Origin: an uncultured Alistipes sp.
GTDB lineage: Bacteria > Bacteroidota > Bacteroidia > Bacteroidales > Rikenellaceae
DNA: 13,445 bases
Assembly (NCBI GenBank): GCA_900546005.1
Contig: URBJ01000058.1
Location: 1-13,445, forward strand
Reading direction: 5' to 3'
Shown: piece after piece, positions 1 to 6,898 of the stretch
How the letters are laid out: each line of letters starts with the position of its first letter
How positions within the stretch are numbered: the stretch's first letter is position 1
Notes under the pieces: generated by a model
Seen by the model: the letters and a program-made list of their open reading frames with translations, nothing else
Databases searched by the model: none
What the model was told of the DNA's origin: nothing
Program-made: the position numbers and the translations under genes

Positions 1-202
1 CATCGGCCTGAGTGGTATACTTTTCTTTGTTCCACGAGGTGGTGACAGTGACTTTTTTCTGTGGGTCGGCTTTTCCCCACAGATTGGCTTCGGTCTGTTG
101 TTGCAGCACCATATTGTCCTGCAGCAGTGCGGGAAGTTGTACCTTTGCGGAGAGTGTGGCTGCCGCAAAAATACATACGCTAAACATAAACAGTTTTTTC
201 AT
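1..202 (-). CDS. Sialate O-acetylesterase-like secreted protein, N-terminal fragment (runs off the window)
   Basis: Reading the minus strand from an ATG at 202-200 gives 67 uninterrupted codons to the window edge. The N-terminus is a signal peptide: two lysines, a hydrophobic stretch to about residue 17, then a small-residue site near Ser-Ala-Lys (18-20). After it come LPALLQDNMVLQQQ and then NLWGKADP. In the family, this LP-x-L-x(2)-NMVLQ and WG-A pattern starts the mature part of Bacteroidetes sialate O-acetylesterases (SGNH-type hydrolases that remove 9-O-acetyl groups from sialic acids on host glycans). The catalytic Ser and His lie downstream and are not in the window, so activity cannot be judged. 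Related sugar-binding or GH2-associated proteins share this N-terminus and are the main alternative. A periplasmic or exported location is inferred from the signal peptide. Confidence 0.72.
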   Translation of the reverse strand, partial: MKKLFMFSVCIFAAATLSAKVQLPALLQDNMVLQQQTEANLWGKADPQKKVTVTTSWNKEKYTTQAD

Positions 203-283
203 AGTTTTTAAGTTATAAGTTAAGGTTGTTTTGTATTGGTTATCTGTTGTATATCGTGTTTAAAATTATGGAGAAGTACTTCG

Positions 284-389
284 TTCCTTTTCCCCTCTTC
301 CTTTTCCCCCCTCTCCCATCTTTTCTTTCCCCTTCTTTTTCCTCGTTCTTTCTTCTCTTCCTTCCCTTCTTCCACCCTCTTTTCCCCCT
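284..389 (-). repeat. Polypurine/polypyrimidine tract, 106 bp
   Basis: The plus strand is pyrimidine at every position from 284 to 389 except 318, 345 and 374; the minus strand is therefore almost pure A/G. C and T are mixed in short irregular runs, so this is low-complexity sequence rather than a clean microsatellite. It lies 82 bp upstream of the sialate O-acetylesterase-like start and would be in that gene's 5' leader. Plus-strand open frames across it translate to Phe/Ser/Leu/Pro runs and are artefacts of composition. No function is assigned. Confidence 0.85.
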
Positions 390-439
390 GCTATTGGCAT
401 GGGTTTGGGTTGCAGGCTTACCCTCCCGTACTTCCTTCC

Positions 440-634
440 TTGACTAATGGGTCTTGGTCTTGCTGCGACGGATCATAAACCTGTGCCTGATCCCTGAGCC
501 TCTAAACCGTTCCCTTTGCCGGTGTGGCACGGATTCGTAAGGACGCCGAAAAGAAAGCATACACCACACCTGTAATTTGTGTGTGGAGTTTCCCATAAGT
601 TGAACCCTCTGTCGAAAGGAGTGACCCCGACAGA
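440..634 (-). ncRNA. Candidate structured RNA or 5' leader (unclassified; 6S-like outline possible)
   Basis: This is the main content of the gene-free stretch 203-667. Transcription on the minus strand would start about 633, just after the perfect -7 box at 646-639. Hand folding finds several elements. A 5' hairpin pairs CTGTCG (633-628) with CGACAG (614-609). An apical stem pairs GGTGTGG (570-564) with CCACACC (527-521), and a competing partner CCACAC lies at 586-581. GGATCA (493-488) can pair with TGATCC (475-470). A bulged closing stem can join 633-622 to 475-463 (CTGT/GCAG, CGGG/TCCG, TCA/TGA). A long closing stem around an internal bubble, at about 170-190 nt, resembles 6S RNA in outline, but I recognise no diagnostic sequence. 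No terminator is visible, so it may equally be a leader of the downstream gene. A small frame here is Arg-rich and starts with TTG, consistent with translated RNA rather than protein. Confidence 0.38.
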
Positions 635-638
635 TAAG

Positions 639-646
639 CAAATTTA
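639..646 (-). promoter_or_regulatory. Bacteroidetes -7 promoter box TAAATTTG
   Basis: Minus-strand TAAATTTG matches the Bacteroidetes TAnnTTTG -7 consensus exactly. A recognisable -33 TTTG is missing; the nearest candidate is TTTA at 672-669 with a long 22-nt spacer, inside the end of the AI-2E-family gene. On the minus strand no other CAAA-bearing match (the complement of TTTG) occurs between 203 and 660, so this is the only -7 box of this type available to the sialate O-acetylesterase-like gene within the window. Confidence 0.55.
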
Positions 647-667
647 CTCTTTTTTAGAAAATTTCCG

Positions 668-1768
668 CTAAATCTTTTCGGTAAGTTTTTGTACGACGCG
701 GAAATTGTTGAAAAACTCTTTCGCGAAGACCCGGATTACATTGTAGGCAGGTATGGCGAGCAACATGCCTAACACTCCGGCCAGTGATCCGGCGATCAGA
801 ATCACCAGAAAGATTTCGAGTGGATGAGCTTTGGCACGGTTCGAATAGAGCACGGGTTGCAGCACGAAGTTGTCGATACCCTGTGCGAAGAGGATCGTGC
901 CCGCAATCTTTATGGCGGTTATCGATCCCGACATGTCGGGGTAGCCGCTCGTGACGCCTATGAAAATACCCAGTGCAATACCTATGGTGGGCCCTACGTA
1001 GGGAATCACATTCAAAATGCCGACCATCAGACCGATTACGAGTACATCGTGTCCCGGCAGCCCCCACAGCAGTAGCCCCAACGAAACGATTAGGGTCATC
1101 AGCGCCGATTCGATGACGATACCCGTAAAATAGCGTGTGAGCAGATTGGTTGTCGAGTTGAGTGCCCGGGATATGTTTTCTTCGTATTTTTTCGGGAACA
1201 TGATGATCACCATGTCGTAGAACAGGCTGCTCTCTTTCAGAAAGAAAAAGGTGATGAACGAGATCGAGAATGCAGCTATTACGGCATCGCTCACCGTGTT
1301 GACGATCGAGGAGAGCAGTTTGTTGATGACGTTGACGTCGAACAGGGGCTTGATCTGGTCGCTGATCGCAGCGATGATCGAGAAGGAGTCGTCGTCGAGA
1401 GCGAACGTGTGTTTTATGAAGTGTTCGAACGACATGAGCGGTTCATGGAACGAGTTGATGATATGCGGAATGTCGAGGGCGGAGAACTCGTTGATCTTCT
1501 GAAAAACGATCGGGACGAAAAGGGCGAAGACACCGACGATTACGATCCAGATGGTCAATAGCGTACACAGCGCCGCAAGCCATTTGGGAAAGGGAATCTT
1601 GGTTCGTCCGATGTGGATCCGGCACAGCATGTCGGTCATCGGTTTCCCGATCATGGCCAATACCGCAGAGGTCAGGATGTAAGCGACCACGGCGCTGAAG
1701 TACCATACAAGAAACAGTACGATTGCCGTGATGGCTCCAGCGACGATATAGCGGTATATTTTCGACAT
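668..1768 (-). CDS. AI-2E (YdiK/PerM/TqsA-like) family transporter
   Basis: The 366-residue integral membrane protein has the usual family length and layout. Two hydrophobic segments lie at about 8-40 and one at 63-88, then a long soluble loop (90-155) precedes hydrophobic stretches near 160-178, 214-236, 241-272, 285-300 and 318-345. The family signature IPYVGP is at 255-260, following GLMVGILNV. Characterised relatives include TqsA (autoinducer-2 export) and proteins acting as Na+/H+ or Li+ antiporters, so the substrate cannot be assigned. It starts at ATG 1768, 33 bp after the psd stop, and is the last gene of the rsfS-ftsH-cdsA-psd unit. No terminator follows its stop; the next signal is the -7 box at 646-639. 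Confidence 0.88.
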   Translation of the reverse strand: MSKIYRYIVAGAITAIVLFLVWYFSAVVAYILTSAVLAMIGKPMTDMLCRIHIGRTKIPFPKWLAALCTLLTIWIVIVGVFALFVPIVFQKINEFSALDIPHIINSFHEPLMSFEHFIKHTFALDDDSFSIIAAISDQIKPLFDVNVINKLLSSIVNTVSDAVIAAFSISFITFFFLKESSLFYDMVIIMFPKKYEENISRALNSTTNLLTRYFTGIVIESALMTLIVSLGLLLWGLPGHDVLVIGLMVGILNVIPYVGPTIGIALGIFIGVTSGYPDMSGSITAIKIAGTILFAQGIDNFVLQPVLYSNRAKAHPLEIFLVILIAGSLAGVLGMLLAIPAYNVIRVFAKEFFNNFRVVQKLTEKI

Positions 1769-1801
1769 GATCCGATGGGTTGATTCAGACGTCCAAGGCG
1801 C

Positions 1802-2479
1802 CTATTGGCTTGTGACGGTTTTGTCTGCTTGATTCAAACGGGCGATCAGTGTTTGGGTCCCTACGACTTTGTCTCCGAGCTTGACCCGGATGTCGGCATC
1901 CAACGGCAGGAAAATGTCGACCCGCGATCCGAACTTGATGAATCCACACTGGGTATTCTGTTCGACGTGATGTCCCACGCGGGCATAGGATACGATCCTA
2001 CGGGCAACGAGGCCGGCGATTTGGCGGAACATGATCTTTTCACCGCCCATGTCGACTACGGTTGTGGTCCGTTCGTTGTCTTCGGACGATTTCGGGTGCC
2101 AAGCCACCAGAAACAGTCCGTGGTGGTGGCGGAAATAGTCGACTCTACCTGCTACGGGGAACCAGTTGACATGGACATTCCATATTGACATGAAAACCGA
2201 AACCACGATGCGTTTCCCCTGAAAGTACTCGTTCTCATCGACCTCTTCCAGCGCGACGATCTTCCCGTCGGCAGGGGAGAACACGGCCCCAGCATCCGTT
2301 CTCATTACGCGGTTCGGACTGCGGAAAAACGATGTGATGAACAGCGTAAATCCCCAAACGACGATGGCTACGATCCATGCCGTCGGTTCGGGGAGCAGAA
2401 GGAACGCCGCTACGGTAATGCCGGCCGAGATGAGCGCAGAACACAGAATGATCGATGTACCCTCTTTATGGATTCTCAT
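1802..2479 (-). CDS. psd: Phosphatidylserine decarboxylase proenzyme (short, pyruvoyl-dependent form)
   Basis: The enzyme decarboxylates phosphatidylserine to phosphatidylethanolamine at the inner membrane. From ATG 2479 the protein is 225 residues and begins MRIHKEGTS, the expected family start; an upstream ATG at 2542 would overlap cdsA by 38 bp and add an atypical N-terminus. A hydrophobic region at 8-52 anchors the protein. FRSPNR (52-57), FSPADGK (67-73), the MSIWNVHVNWFP segment (97-108) and a His-rich HHHG (118-121) are family hallmarks. The autocleavage site that forms the pyruvoyl group is the Gly-Ser pair at 184-185 in KFGSRVDIFLP, so the beta chain is residues 1-184 and the alpha chain begins at Ser185. 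It sits 25 bp after cdsA. A CDP-diacylglycerol-serine synthase (pssA), often adjacent in relatives, is not next to it here. Confidence 0.93.
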   Translation of the reverse strand: MRIHKEGTSIILCSALISAGITVAAFLLLPEPTAWIVAIVVWGFTLFITSFFRSPNRVMRTDAGAVFSPADGKIVALEEVDENEYFQGKRIVVSVFMSIWNVHVNWFPVAGRVDYFRHHHGLFLVAWHPKSSEDNERTTTVVDMGGEKIMFRQIAGLVARRIVSYARVGHHVEQNTQCGFIKFGSRVDIFLPLDADIRVKLGDKVVGTQTLIARLNQADKTVTSQ

Positions 2480-2504
2480 TGCAGTTCGGATAGTTTTTCG
2501 TTTA

Positions 2505-3353
2505 TCAACATGTAAAGATAACAGTAAAATAGGTGTAAACAAAGGGGGCAGCCAAAATCAACGCATCGAAGCGGTCGAGAAAGCCTCCATGTCCCGGGAG
2601 GATGTTTCCCGAATCCTTGATTCCGACCGAACGTTTGAGCATCGATTCGATCAGGTCGCCGAATACTCCGCTGATGGCGATCACGGCCCCCGCTCCGGCC
2701 CACACGAGGATTGAATTCGGACTGGGGGCCGATGCGTAGCCGCATATTCCACCGACAAGAATGGCACATGCGACACCTCCGAAAAAGCCTTCCCACGATT
2801 TGTTGGGCGAGATGCGTTCGAACAGTTTTCGGCGGCCGAATGCGACTCCGGTCAGGTAGGCTCCCACGTCGTTGGCCCAGACAATGAATAGAATGCTGAG
2901 CAGTATGGACGGCGTGTAGATGATTGTGCCGTACACTCCGCTCAACGGCAGGGCGGTGAGCAGTGCCATGGGAACGGCGACGTAGACGATTCCTCCGATC
3001 TCCCAGACGATATTTTCAACGTGGGTGCTGCGCTTGTCGTAGAGTCCGGCAATGAACAGGATGAAGACGGCAGGAAGCACCCATGTGAGGGCACGAGCAG
3101 ATGCGGCGCCCGTAGCGACAAAGAACGAGGTAATGACGATGCCCGCACCGATTGCTATCGGATAGATCCGCAACGGAGTCACTTGTTTCATTCGGGCGAT
3201 CCGGTAAAATTCGTTCATCGACCCGATCGTCAGCACCAGCAGCAGGGCCAACATGGTATATGGAGACCATAAAACGGTTCCCAGTACGACAATCACTAAC
3301 CCTGCACCGCTGAGGGTTCTGATATATAATGTTTTATTCAGCAGCCGATTCAC
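2505..3353 (-). CDS. cdsA: Phosphatidate cytidylyltransferase (CDP-diglyceride synthase)
   Basis: This enzyme makes CDP-diacylglycerol from phosphatidic acid and CTP, the branch point for membrane phospholipids. The 282-residue polytopic protein has hydrophobic segments throughout (about 14-50, 62-82, 87-105, 118-138, 147-170, 190-210, 217-233, 264-281). The C-terminal family signature is complete: Ser237, Lys240-Arg241, Lys246-Asp247, then PGHGGFLDRFD at 253-263. SPNKSWEGFFGG (182-193) and VWANDVGAYLTG (158-169) are also typical. The start is GTG at 3353, inside the last codons of ftsH (20-bp overlap, different frame), which suggests translational coupling. The N-terminus [13 protein letters not shown] fits the family, so the GTG is preferred over later ATGs. 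Confidence 0.94.
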   Translation of the reverse strand: MNRLLNKTLYIRTLSGAGLVIVVLGTVLWSPYTMLALLLVLTIGSMNEFYRIARMKQVTPLRIYPIAIGAGIVITSFFVATGAASARALTWVLPAVFILFIAGLYDKRSTHVENIVWEIGGIVYVAVPMALLTALPLSGVYGTIIYTPSILLSILFIVWANDVGAYLTGVAFGRRKLFERISPNKSWEGFFGGVACAILVGGICGYASAPSPNSILVWAGAGAVIAISGVFGDLIESMLKRSVGIKDSGNILPGHGGFLDRFDALILAAPFVYTYFTVIFTC

Positions 3354-5304
3354 TACTTTCCGTTTTGGTTTCTTGGGCGATTATGTCATCTCGGCGGACT
3401 TCTCCTTTACGTTTGCCGAAGATTTTTTCGAGGTCTTCGGAGAAGATGACTTCCCGTTCGAGGAGCAGTTCGGCCAGTTGAATCATACCGGCCTGATGTT
3501 CTTTCAATGTATCGATAGCTCTTTGGAATGCGCTGTCAACGATCTTTTTGACCTCAAGGTCGATCTCCTGTGCCGTCTTTTCGCTGTACGGTTTTGATAA
3601 AGCCATGTCGCTCTGTCCGGTGGAGTCATAGAAGCTCAAGTTTCCCACTTCGTCGCTCATCCCATAATAGGCTACCATGGCATAAGCTTGTTTGGTTACC
3701 CGCTCCAGATCGTTCAAGGCACCGGTTGAAACTTTCCCAAAATGAAGTAATTCGGAAGCACGCCCTCCGAGTATGGCAGCTAATTCGTCGAGAATTTGCT
3801 CTTTCGTGGTGATTTGTCGCTCTTCGGGAAGATACCATGCAGCACCGAGGGCCTTGCCACGAGGAATGATCGTTACTTTAATCAACGGATTGGCGTGTTC
3901 GAGCATCCAGCTTACCGTGGCATGTCCTGCCTCATGATAAGCGATGGTTCGTTTCTCAGTTGGTGTAATGATTTTGTTTTTACGTTCCAGCCCGCCGATA
4001 ATACGGTCGATGGCACTCAGAAAATCATCTTTCTCCACCTGAGTCTTGTTGTTCCGGGCTGCGATCAGTGCGGCCTCGTTGCAGACGTTGGCAATGTCGG
4101 CTCCCGAGAATCCCGGAGTCTGACGGGCCAAAAAGTCACGGTCGATATGCGGATCGAGTTTCAAATTCTTGAGATGCACATCGAAGATTTCGCGGCGCTC
4201 TTTGAGATCGGGCAGTTCGACGTTGATCTGGCGGTCGAACCGGCCGGCACGCAACAACGCTTTGTCCAGAATGTCGGCCCGGTTGGTTGCGGCCAAGACA
4301 ATGACTCCGGCGTTCGTCCCGAATCCGTCCATCTCTGTCAGCAGCTGGTTCAGCGTATTTTCGCGTTCGTCATTCGACGAGTAACCGATGTTTTTGCTTC
4401 GGGCCCGTCCGATGGCGTCGATTTCATCGATGAAGACGATGCACGGTGCTTTCTCCTTGGCTTGGCGGAACAGGTCGCGCACGCGCGATGCCCCGACGCC
4501 GACAAACATCTCGACGAAATCCGATCCGCTGATCGAGAAGAACGGGACGTTGGCCTCTCCGGCCACGGCTTTGGCCAACAGGGTTTTACCTGTACCAGGA
4601 GGCCCTACCAACAGGGCTCCTTTTGGAATTTTACCTCCTAAGTCGCTGTATTTGTTTGGATTTTTCAGGAAGTCGACGATCTCCATGATTTCGACTTTGG
4701 CCTCTTCCAGTCCGGCAACATCTTTAAAGGTGATTTTTACTTTGGAATCTTTGTCGAACATCTGCGCTTTCGCTTTTCCGACATTGAAGATTCCGCCTCC
4801 GGCACCTCCGTTGTTTCCACGCGACATACCCCGCCACAGGAACCACCAGATTCCGATGAAGATCAGAATCGGGAAGAGCAGGGAGAAGGCGTCCCGCCAC
4901 AGGCTGTTGCTTTTCCGGAATTCGACGACGACATCCTGTCCGTCATCTTTCTGTACCTGATCGAGCTCATCGAGGAAGCGGTCGAGAGAACCGACGTTGA
5001 AGGCGAACTGAGGCCCTTGTTCGGTGATGCCCTTAAACTCCTTTTTCGATGAGTAATCGGCCACTTTCTCCTTTTTGAGGAAGACCTCGGCAACCTCCTT
5101 GTCGTAGATGACGATTTTCTGTACGTCACCCTGTTCGACCATTGTTCTGACCGAATTCCAGTTGGTGTTGTGTGTCACATTTTCGCCGCCCAGAATTCCC
5201 CATGCAAGAATGGCCACGGCGAGTGCCATCCAGATCCAATAGATGTTGAATCGGGGCATTTTGTTCCCGGATGGGGATATTTTGTTCTTTTGGTTGAGTT
5301 TCAT
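3334..5304 (-). CDS. ftsH: ATP-dependent zinc metalloprotease FtsH
   Basis: This membrane-anchored AAA+ protease degrades misfolded membrane proteins and short-lived regulators. At 656 residues it has the full architecture: TM1 at about 21-40, an extracytoplasmic domain at 41-138, TM2 at 140-158, a Gly-rich linker, then the AAA module. Walker A GPPGTGKT is at 234-241 and Walker B FIDEID at 291-296. The pore motif FVG (267-269) lies in the segment [16 protein letters not shown], and the second region of homology ends in GRFDR (354-358). The protease zinc site HEAGH is at 457-461, with the likely third ligand Asp532 in [10 protein letters not shown]. The tail is acidic and Ser-rich. It starts at ATG 5304, 50 bp after rsfS, and overlaps cdsA at its end. 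Nothing suggests loss of activity. Confidence 0.98.
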   Translation of the reverse strand: MKLNQKNKISPSGNKMPRFNIYWIWMALAVAILAWGILGGENVTHNTNWNSVRTMVEQGDVQKIVIYDKEVAEVFLKKEKVADYSSKKEFKGITEQGPQFAFNVGSLDRFLDELDQVQKDDGQDVVVEFRKSNSLWRDAFSLLFPILIFIGIWWFLWRGMSRGNNGGAGGGIFNVGKAKAQMFDKDSKVKITFKDVAGLEEAKVEIMEIVDFLKNPNKYSDLGGKIPKGALLVGPPGTGKTLLAKAVAGEANVPFFSISGSDFVEMFVGVGASRVRDLFRQAKEKAPCIVFIDEIDAIGRARSKNIGYSSNDERENTLNQLLTEMDGFGTNAGVIVLAATNRADILDKALLRAGRFDRQINVELPDLKERREIFDVHLKNLKLDPHIDRDFLARQTPGFSGADIANVCNEAALIAARNNKTQVEKDDFLSAIDRIIGGLERKNKIITPTEKRTIAYHEAGHATVSWMLEHANPLIKVTIIPRGKALGAAWYLPEERQITTKEQILDELAAILGGRASELLHFGKVSTGALNDLERVTKQAYAMVAYYGMSDEVGNLSFYDSTGQSDMALSKPYSEKTAQEIDLEVKKIVDSAFQRAIDTLKEHQAGMIQLAELLLEREVIFSEDLEKIFGKRKGEVRRDDIIAQETKTESSESAAE

Positions 5305-5354
5305 GTGTTTCTTGTTCGATTGTTCATGTTTTGTTGTTAAGAGGCGAGCATCTT

Positions 5355-5705
5355 TTATGACTCTGATTCGTAACGGGTCATCGGGGCGTCGGCCCGAAGC
5401 TCTTCCAACTTGTAGAAGTCGCGCAGTTCGGTCTGGAAAATATGTACGATAACCTCACCGTAATCCATGGCAACCCATACGCTGTTGGTCAGCCCTTCGA
5501 TTCTGGTCGGTTTTTCACCGAGAACCTCTTCTGTTTTCTGTTCAATTCCGTGTGCAATGGCTTCGACTTGGGTGGTCGAATCGGCGTTGCAAATGACGAA
5601 TGCCGAGCAGATCGTTCCGTCGAATCCGCTCAGATCCAGTGATATAATGTTTTTTCCTTTTTTGTCTTGTATGGCCTCTACAATTGTGTTGATCAGCTTA
5701 TCCAT
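5355..5705 (-). CDS. rsfS: Ribosomal silencing factor RsfS (RsfA/DUF143)
   Basis: RsfS binds ribosomal protein L14 (uL14) on the 50S subunit and blocks subunit joining when nutrients are short. From ATG 5705 the protein is 116 residues, the normal size. The family core WVAMDYGEVIVHIF is at 77-90, preceded by a strand-rich region (18-40) and followed by FYKLEELR (97-104), a variant of the usual FYxLEELW. A TTG at 5723 opens the frame six codons earlier but would leave almost no leader after the candidate promoter at 5729-5757, so ATG 5705 is chosen. It is the first gene of the rsfS-ftsH-cdsA-psd-AI-2E unit, 50 bp from ftsH, a grouping typical of Bacteroidales. Confidence 0.93.
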   Translation of the reverse strand: MDKLINTIVEAIQDKKGKNIISLDLSGFDGTICSAFVICNADSTTQVEAIAHGIEQKTEEVLGEKPTRIEGLTNSVWVAMDYGEVIVHIFQTELRDFYKLEELRADAPMTRYESES

Positions 5706-5728
5706 TTTTTTTGTCTTTTTCAAAGGGG

Positions 5729-5757
5729 TAAAGATAGTAAAAAGTTATTAATCCAAA
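5729..5757 (-). promoter_or_regulatory. Candidate promoter of the rsfS-ftsH-cdsA-psd operon
   Basis: On the minus strand TTTG (5757-5754) lies 17 nt upstream of TATCTTTA (5736-5729), which matches the Bacteroidetes TAnnTTTG box at all but the last base. Initiation would fall near 5722, giving a leader of roughly 17 nt before the ATG at 5705. The spacing is slightly shorter than usual, so confidence is moderate. Confidence 0.45.
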
Positions 5758-5773
5758 ATTTTCGATCGAAAAT
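5758..5773. promoter_or_regulatory. 16-bp perfect palindrome abutting the rsfS promoter (candidate operator)
   Basis: ATTTTCGATCGAAAAT is a perfect 16-bp palindrome centred between 5765 and 5766. It abuts the candidate -33 TTTG of the rsfS operon on its upstream side, where an activator or repressor dimer would be expected. I did not see another copy in the window. Confidence 0.4.
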
Positions 5774-5783
5774 GCAACGATAT

Positions 5784-5801
5784 AACGGCATGTCGGCCGT
5801 T
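5784..5801. terminator. Weak hairpin downstream of oxyR (possible terminator)
   Basis: AACGGC (5784-5789) and GCCGTT (5796-5801) form a 6-bp stem with a 6-nt loop, 64 bp after the oxyR stop. On the minus (oxyR) strand the hairpin is followed by only a short mixed A/T stretch; the better T run is on the plus strand, away from oxyR. Terminator function is doubtful, but this is the only inverted repeat I see between oxyR and the rsfS promoter. Confidence 0.25.
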
Positions 5802-5864
5802 TTGTTACGTGAACCTACGTGTCTGTGATGTGTGGTCATTTACAAATATCCTGCAAATTGGGTG

Positions 5865-6758
5865 CTATTTGCCCGCGACCGTGAGAATGGACTCTTTCAG
5901 CGCGGCGATCAGCGACGATTTGGCATATGTTCTCCGGACGGCGATCGATATTTTTCGGGAGACCGCACCTTTGGCCAGCGTCTTGAGTTGGGAGCGATGC
6001 GGTTCTTCGATGAACTCCGTGACCATTTCGGGAACGACCGTAAAGGAGTTCGGGGTGCTGTCCACGATGCGCATCAGCGTCTCTATCGAGTTGCAGTCGA
6101 ATGCGTATTGGCGGGTCGTATTCTTGCGTGGCAGGCACAGCTCCAGAATCTGGTCCCGGAGGCAATTCCCCTCGGAGAGTAGCAGCATGCGCCTCGGATC
6201 GATATCTTCGATCCGGATGTTGTTGCGCTGTCGCAGCGGATGGTCGGGAGAGACGTAGACGAAAAAGCGGTCGTTGAACAGATCCGCCTCCTGAATGTCG
6301 TCGGGAATGGTCCCGCCGGACATAATGGCTGCATCGAGCATGTCGTGTCTCAGGGCGTGGATGATGTCGCGGCTTTTCATCTCACGAATCATCAGGTCGA
6401 CCTTGGGGTATTTTTTTGTAAAGTCGGGGATCAGACGGTGCAGCAGATAGGGGGCGATGGTCGGGATGATACCCAATCGCAGGGTACCCGAGACATCGTT
6501 TTTGAGGTTGGCGACGATCTCCCGGATCGCCTCGAAGGCCTTGACCGTTTCGCGAGCCTGTCTCAGTACGGCTTCGCCCGCATTGGTCGGAACTACCGGT
6601 TTCCGTGTGCGGTCGAGCAGTACGATGCCGAGCTCCTCTTCGAGGTTTTTTATTTGCATGCTCAGAGAGGATTGCGTGACAAAACACTTTTCGGCGGCTG
6701 CCGAAAAACTGCCACAGTTGGCGACGGCCAACAGATATTCGAGCTGAATGATTGTCAT
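5865..6758 (-). CDS. oxyR: LysR-type peroxide-responsive regulator OxyR
   Basis: OxyR is a tetrameric LysR regulator that senses hydrogen peroxide through a disulfide and activates peroxide defence genes. The 297-residue protein has the LysR winged helix at 1-60 (QLEYLLAVANCGSFSAAAE, VTQSSLSMQIKNLEEELG) and a substrate-binding-like domain from about 92. The segment EGNCLRDQILELC places cysteines at residues 199 and 208, the same positions as the redox pair of E. coli OxyR, and keeps the surrounding G-x-C-L-R-D-Q pattern. That makes OxyR much more likely than a generic LysR. Extra cysteines occur at 15 and 25 in the HTH. It starts at ATG 6758. No peroxide-defence target (ahpCF, katA, dps) is adjacent, so it probably acts in trans. 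Confidence 0.88.
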   Translation of the reverse strand: MTIIQLEYLLAVANCGSFSAAAEKCFVTQSSLSMQIKNLEEELGIVLLDRTRKPVVPTNAGEAVLRQARETVKAFEAIREIVANLKNDVSGTLRLGIIPTIAPYLLHRLIPDFTKKYPKVDLMIREMKSRDIIHALRHDMLDAAIMSGGTIPDDIQEADLFNDRFFVYVSPDHPLRQRNNIRIEDIDPRRMLLLSEGNCLRDQILELCLPRKNTTRQYAFDCNSIETLMRIVDSTPNSFTVVPEMVTEFIEEPHRSQLKTLAKGAVSRKISIAVRRTYAKSSLIAALKESILTVAGK

Positions 6759-6781
6759 AGGTAAAACAGCGGGTCCTTCTA

Positions 6782-6790
6782 CAAAGGTTA
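6782..6790 (-). promoter_or_regulatory. Candidate -7 box of the oxyR promoter
   Basis: Minus-strand TAACCTTTG resembles TAnnTTTG with one extra base between TA and TTTG. It is 24 bp upstream of the oxyR ATG. No clear -33 TTTG was found at standard spacing. It overlaps by two bases the inverted repeat at 6789-6805. Confidence 0.3.
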
Positions 6791-6805
6791 TAAATAAAAT
6801 TTATA
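6789..6805. promoter_or_regulatory. Inverted repeat at the oxyR promoter (candidate LysR-type autoregulatory box)
   Basis: TATAAAT (6789-6795) and ATTTATA (6799-6805) form a perfect 7-bp inverted repeat with a 3-bp spacer. LysR regulators bind interrupted palindromes with a T-N11-A core and often repress their own promoter, and this one overlaps the candidate -7 box of oxyR. The region is AT-rich, so chance is a real alternative. Confidence 0.35.
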
Positions 6806-6898
6806 TTTCCGAGTTTTTTAGCAAAAAGTTGAGGCAAGATGGGATACCGTACGGTCAGCAAAGGGAACGTGGAGCACGTGGATCTTAGGTCTGTGTCG

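Noticed and set aside
12..218. Plus-strand open frame of 68 codons
   Set aside because: It is antisense to the clear signal-peptide and NMVLQ region of the sialate O-acetylesterase-like gene on the minus strand.
449..462. Tandem GGTCTTG heptamer
   Set aside because: Only two copies; too short to call a repeat element or array.
226..478. Plus-strand frames rich in Phe, Ser, Pro and Leu
   Set aside because: They only translate the polypyrimidine tract; any frame across it looks like this.
440..634. Known riboswitch or housekeeping RNA (cobalamin, TPP, SAM, RNase P, tmRNA, SRP)
   Set aside because: I compared the segment from memory with their core motifs and found no convincing match; 6S RNA remains only an outline similarity.
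444..641. Minus-strand 65-codon frame, Arg-rich
   Set aside because: It starts with TTG directly at the promoter box, has no family resemblance, and overlaps the pairing blocks of the candidate RNA.
2480..2542. Upstream ATG extending psd by 21 codons
   Set aside because: It would overlap cdsA by 38 bp, and the family N-terminus begins at the ATG at 2479.
3796..4641. Plus-strand frame of 281 codons
   Set aside because: It is antisense to the AAA and protease core of ftsH, whose motifs are intact; the frame is a by-product of codon usage.
5706..5723. TTG start extending rsfS by six Lys-rich codons
   Set aside because: It would begin almost at the predicted transcription start; ATG 5705 matches the family N-terminus.
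6846..6855. ACCGTACGGT palindrome between oxyR and the radical SAM gene
   Set aside because: Only 10 bp, not next to a promoter box, and no T run for a terminator; it could be chance.
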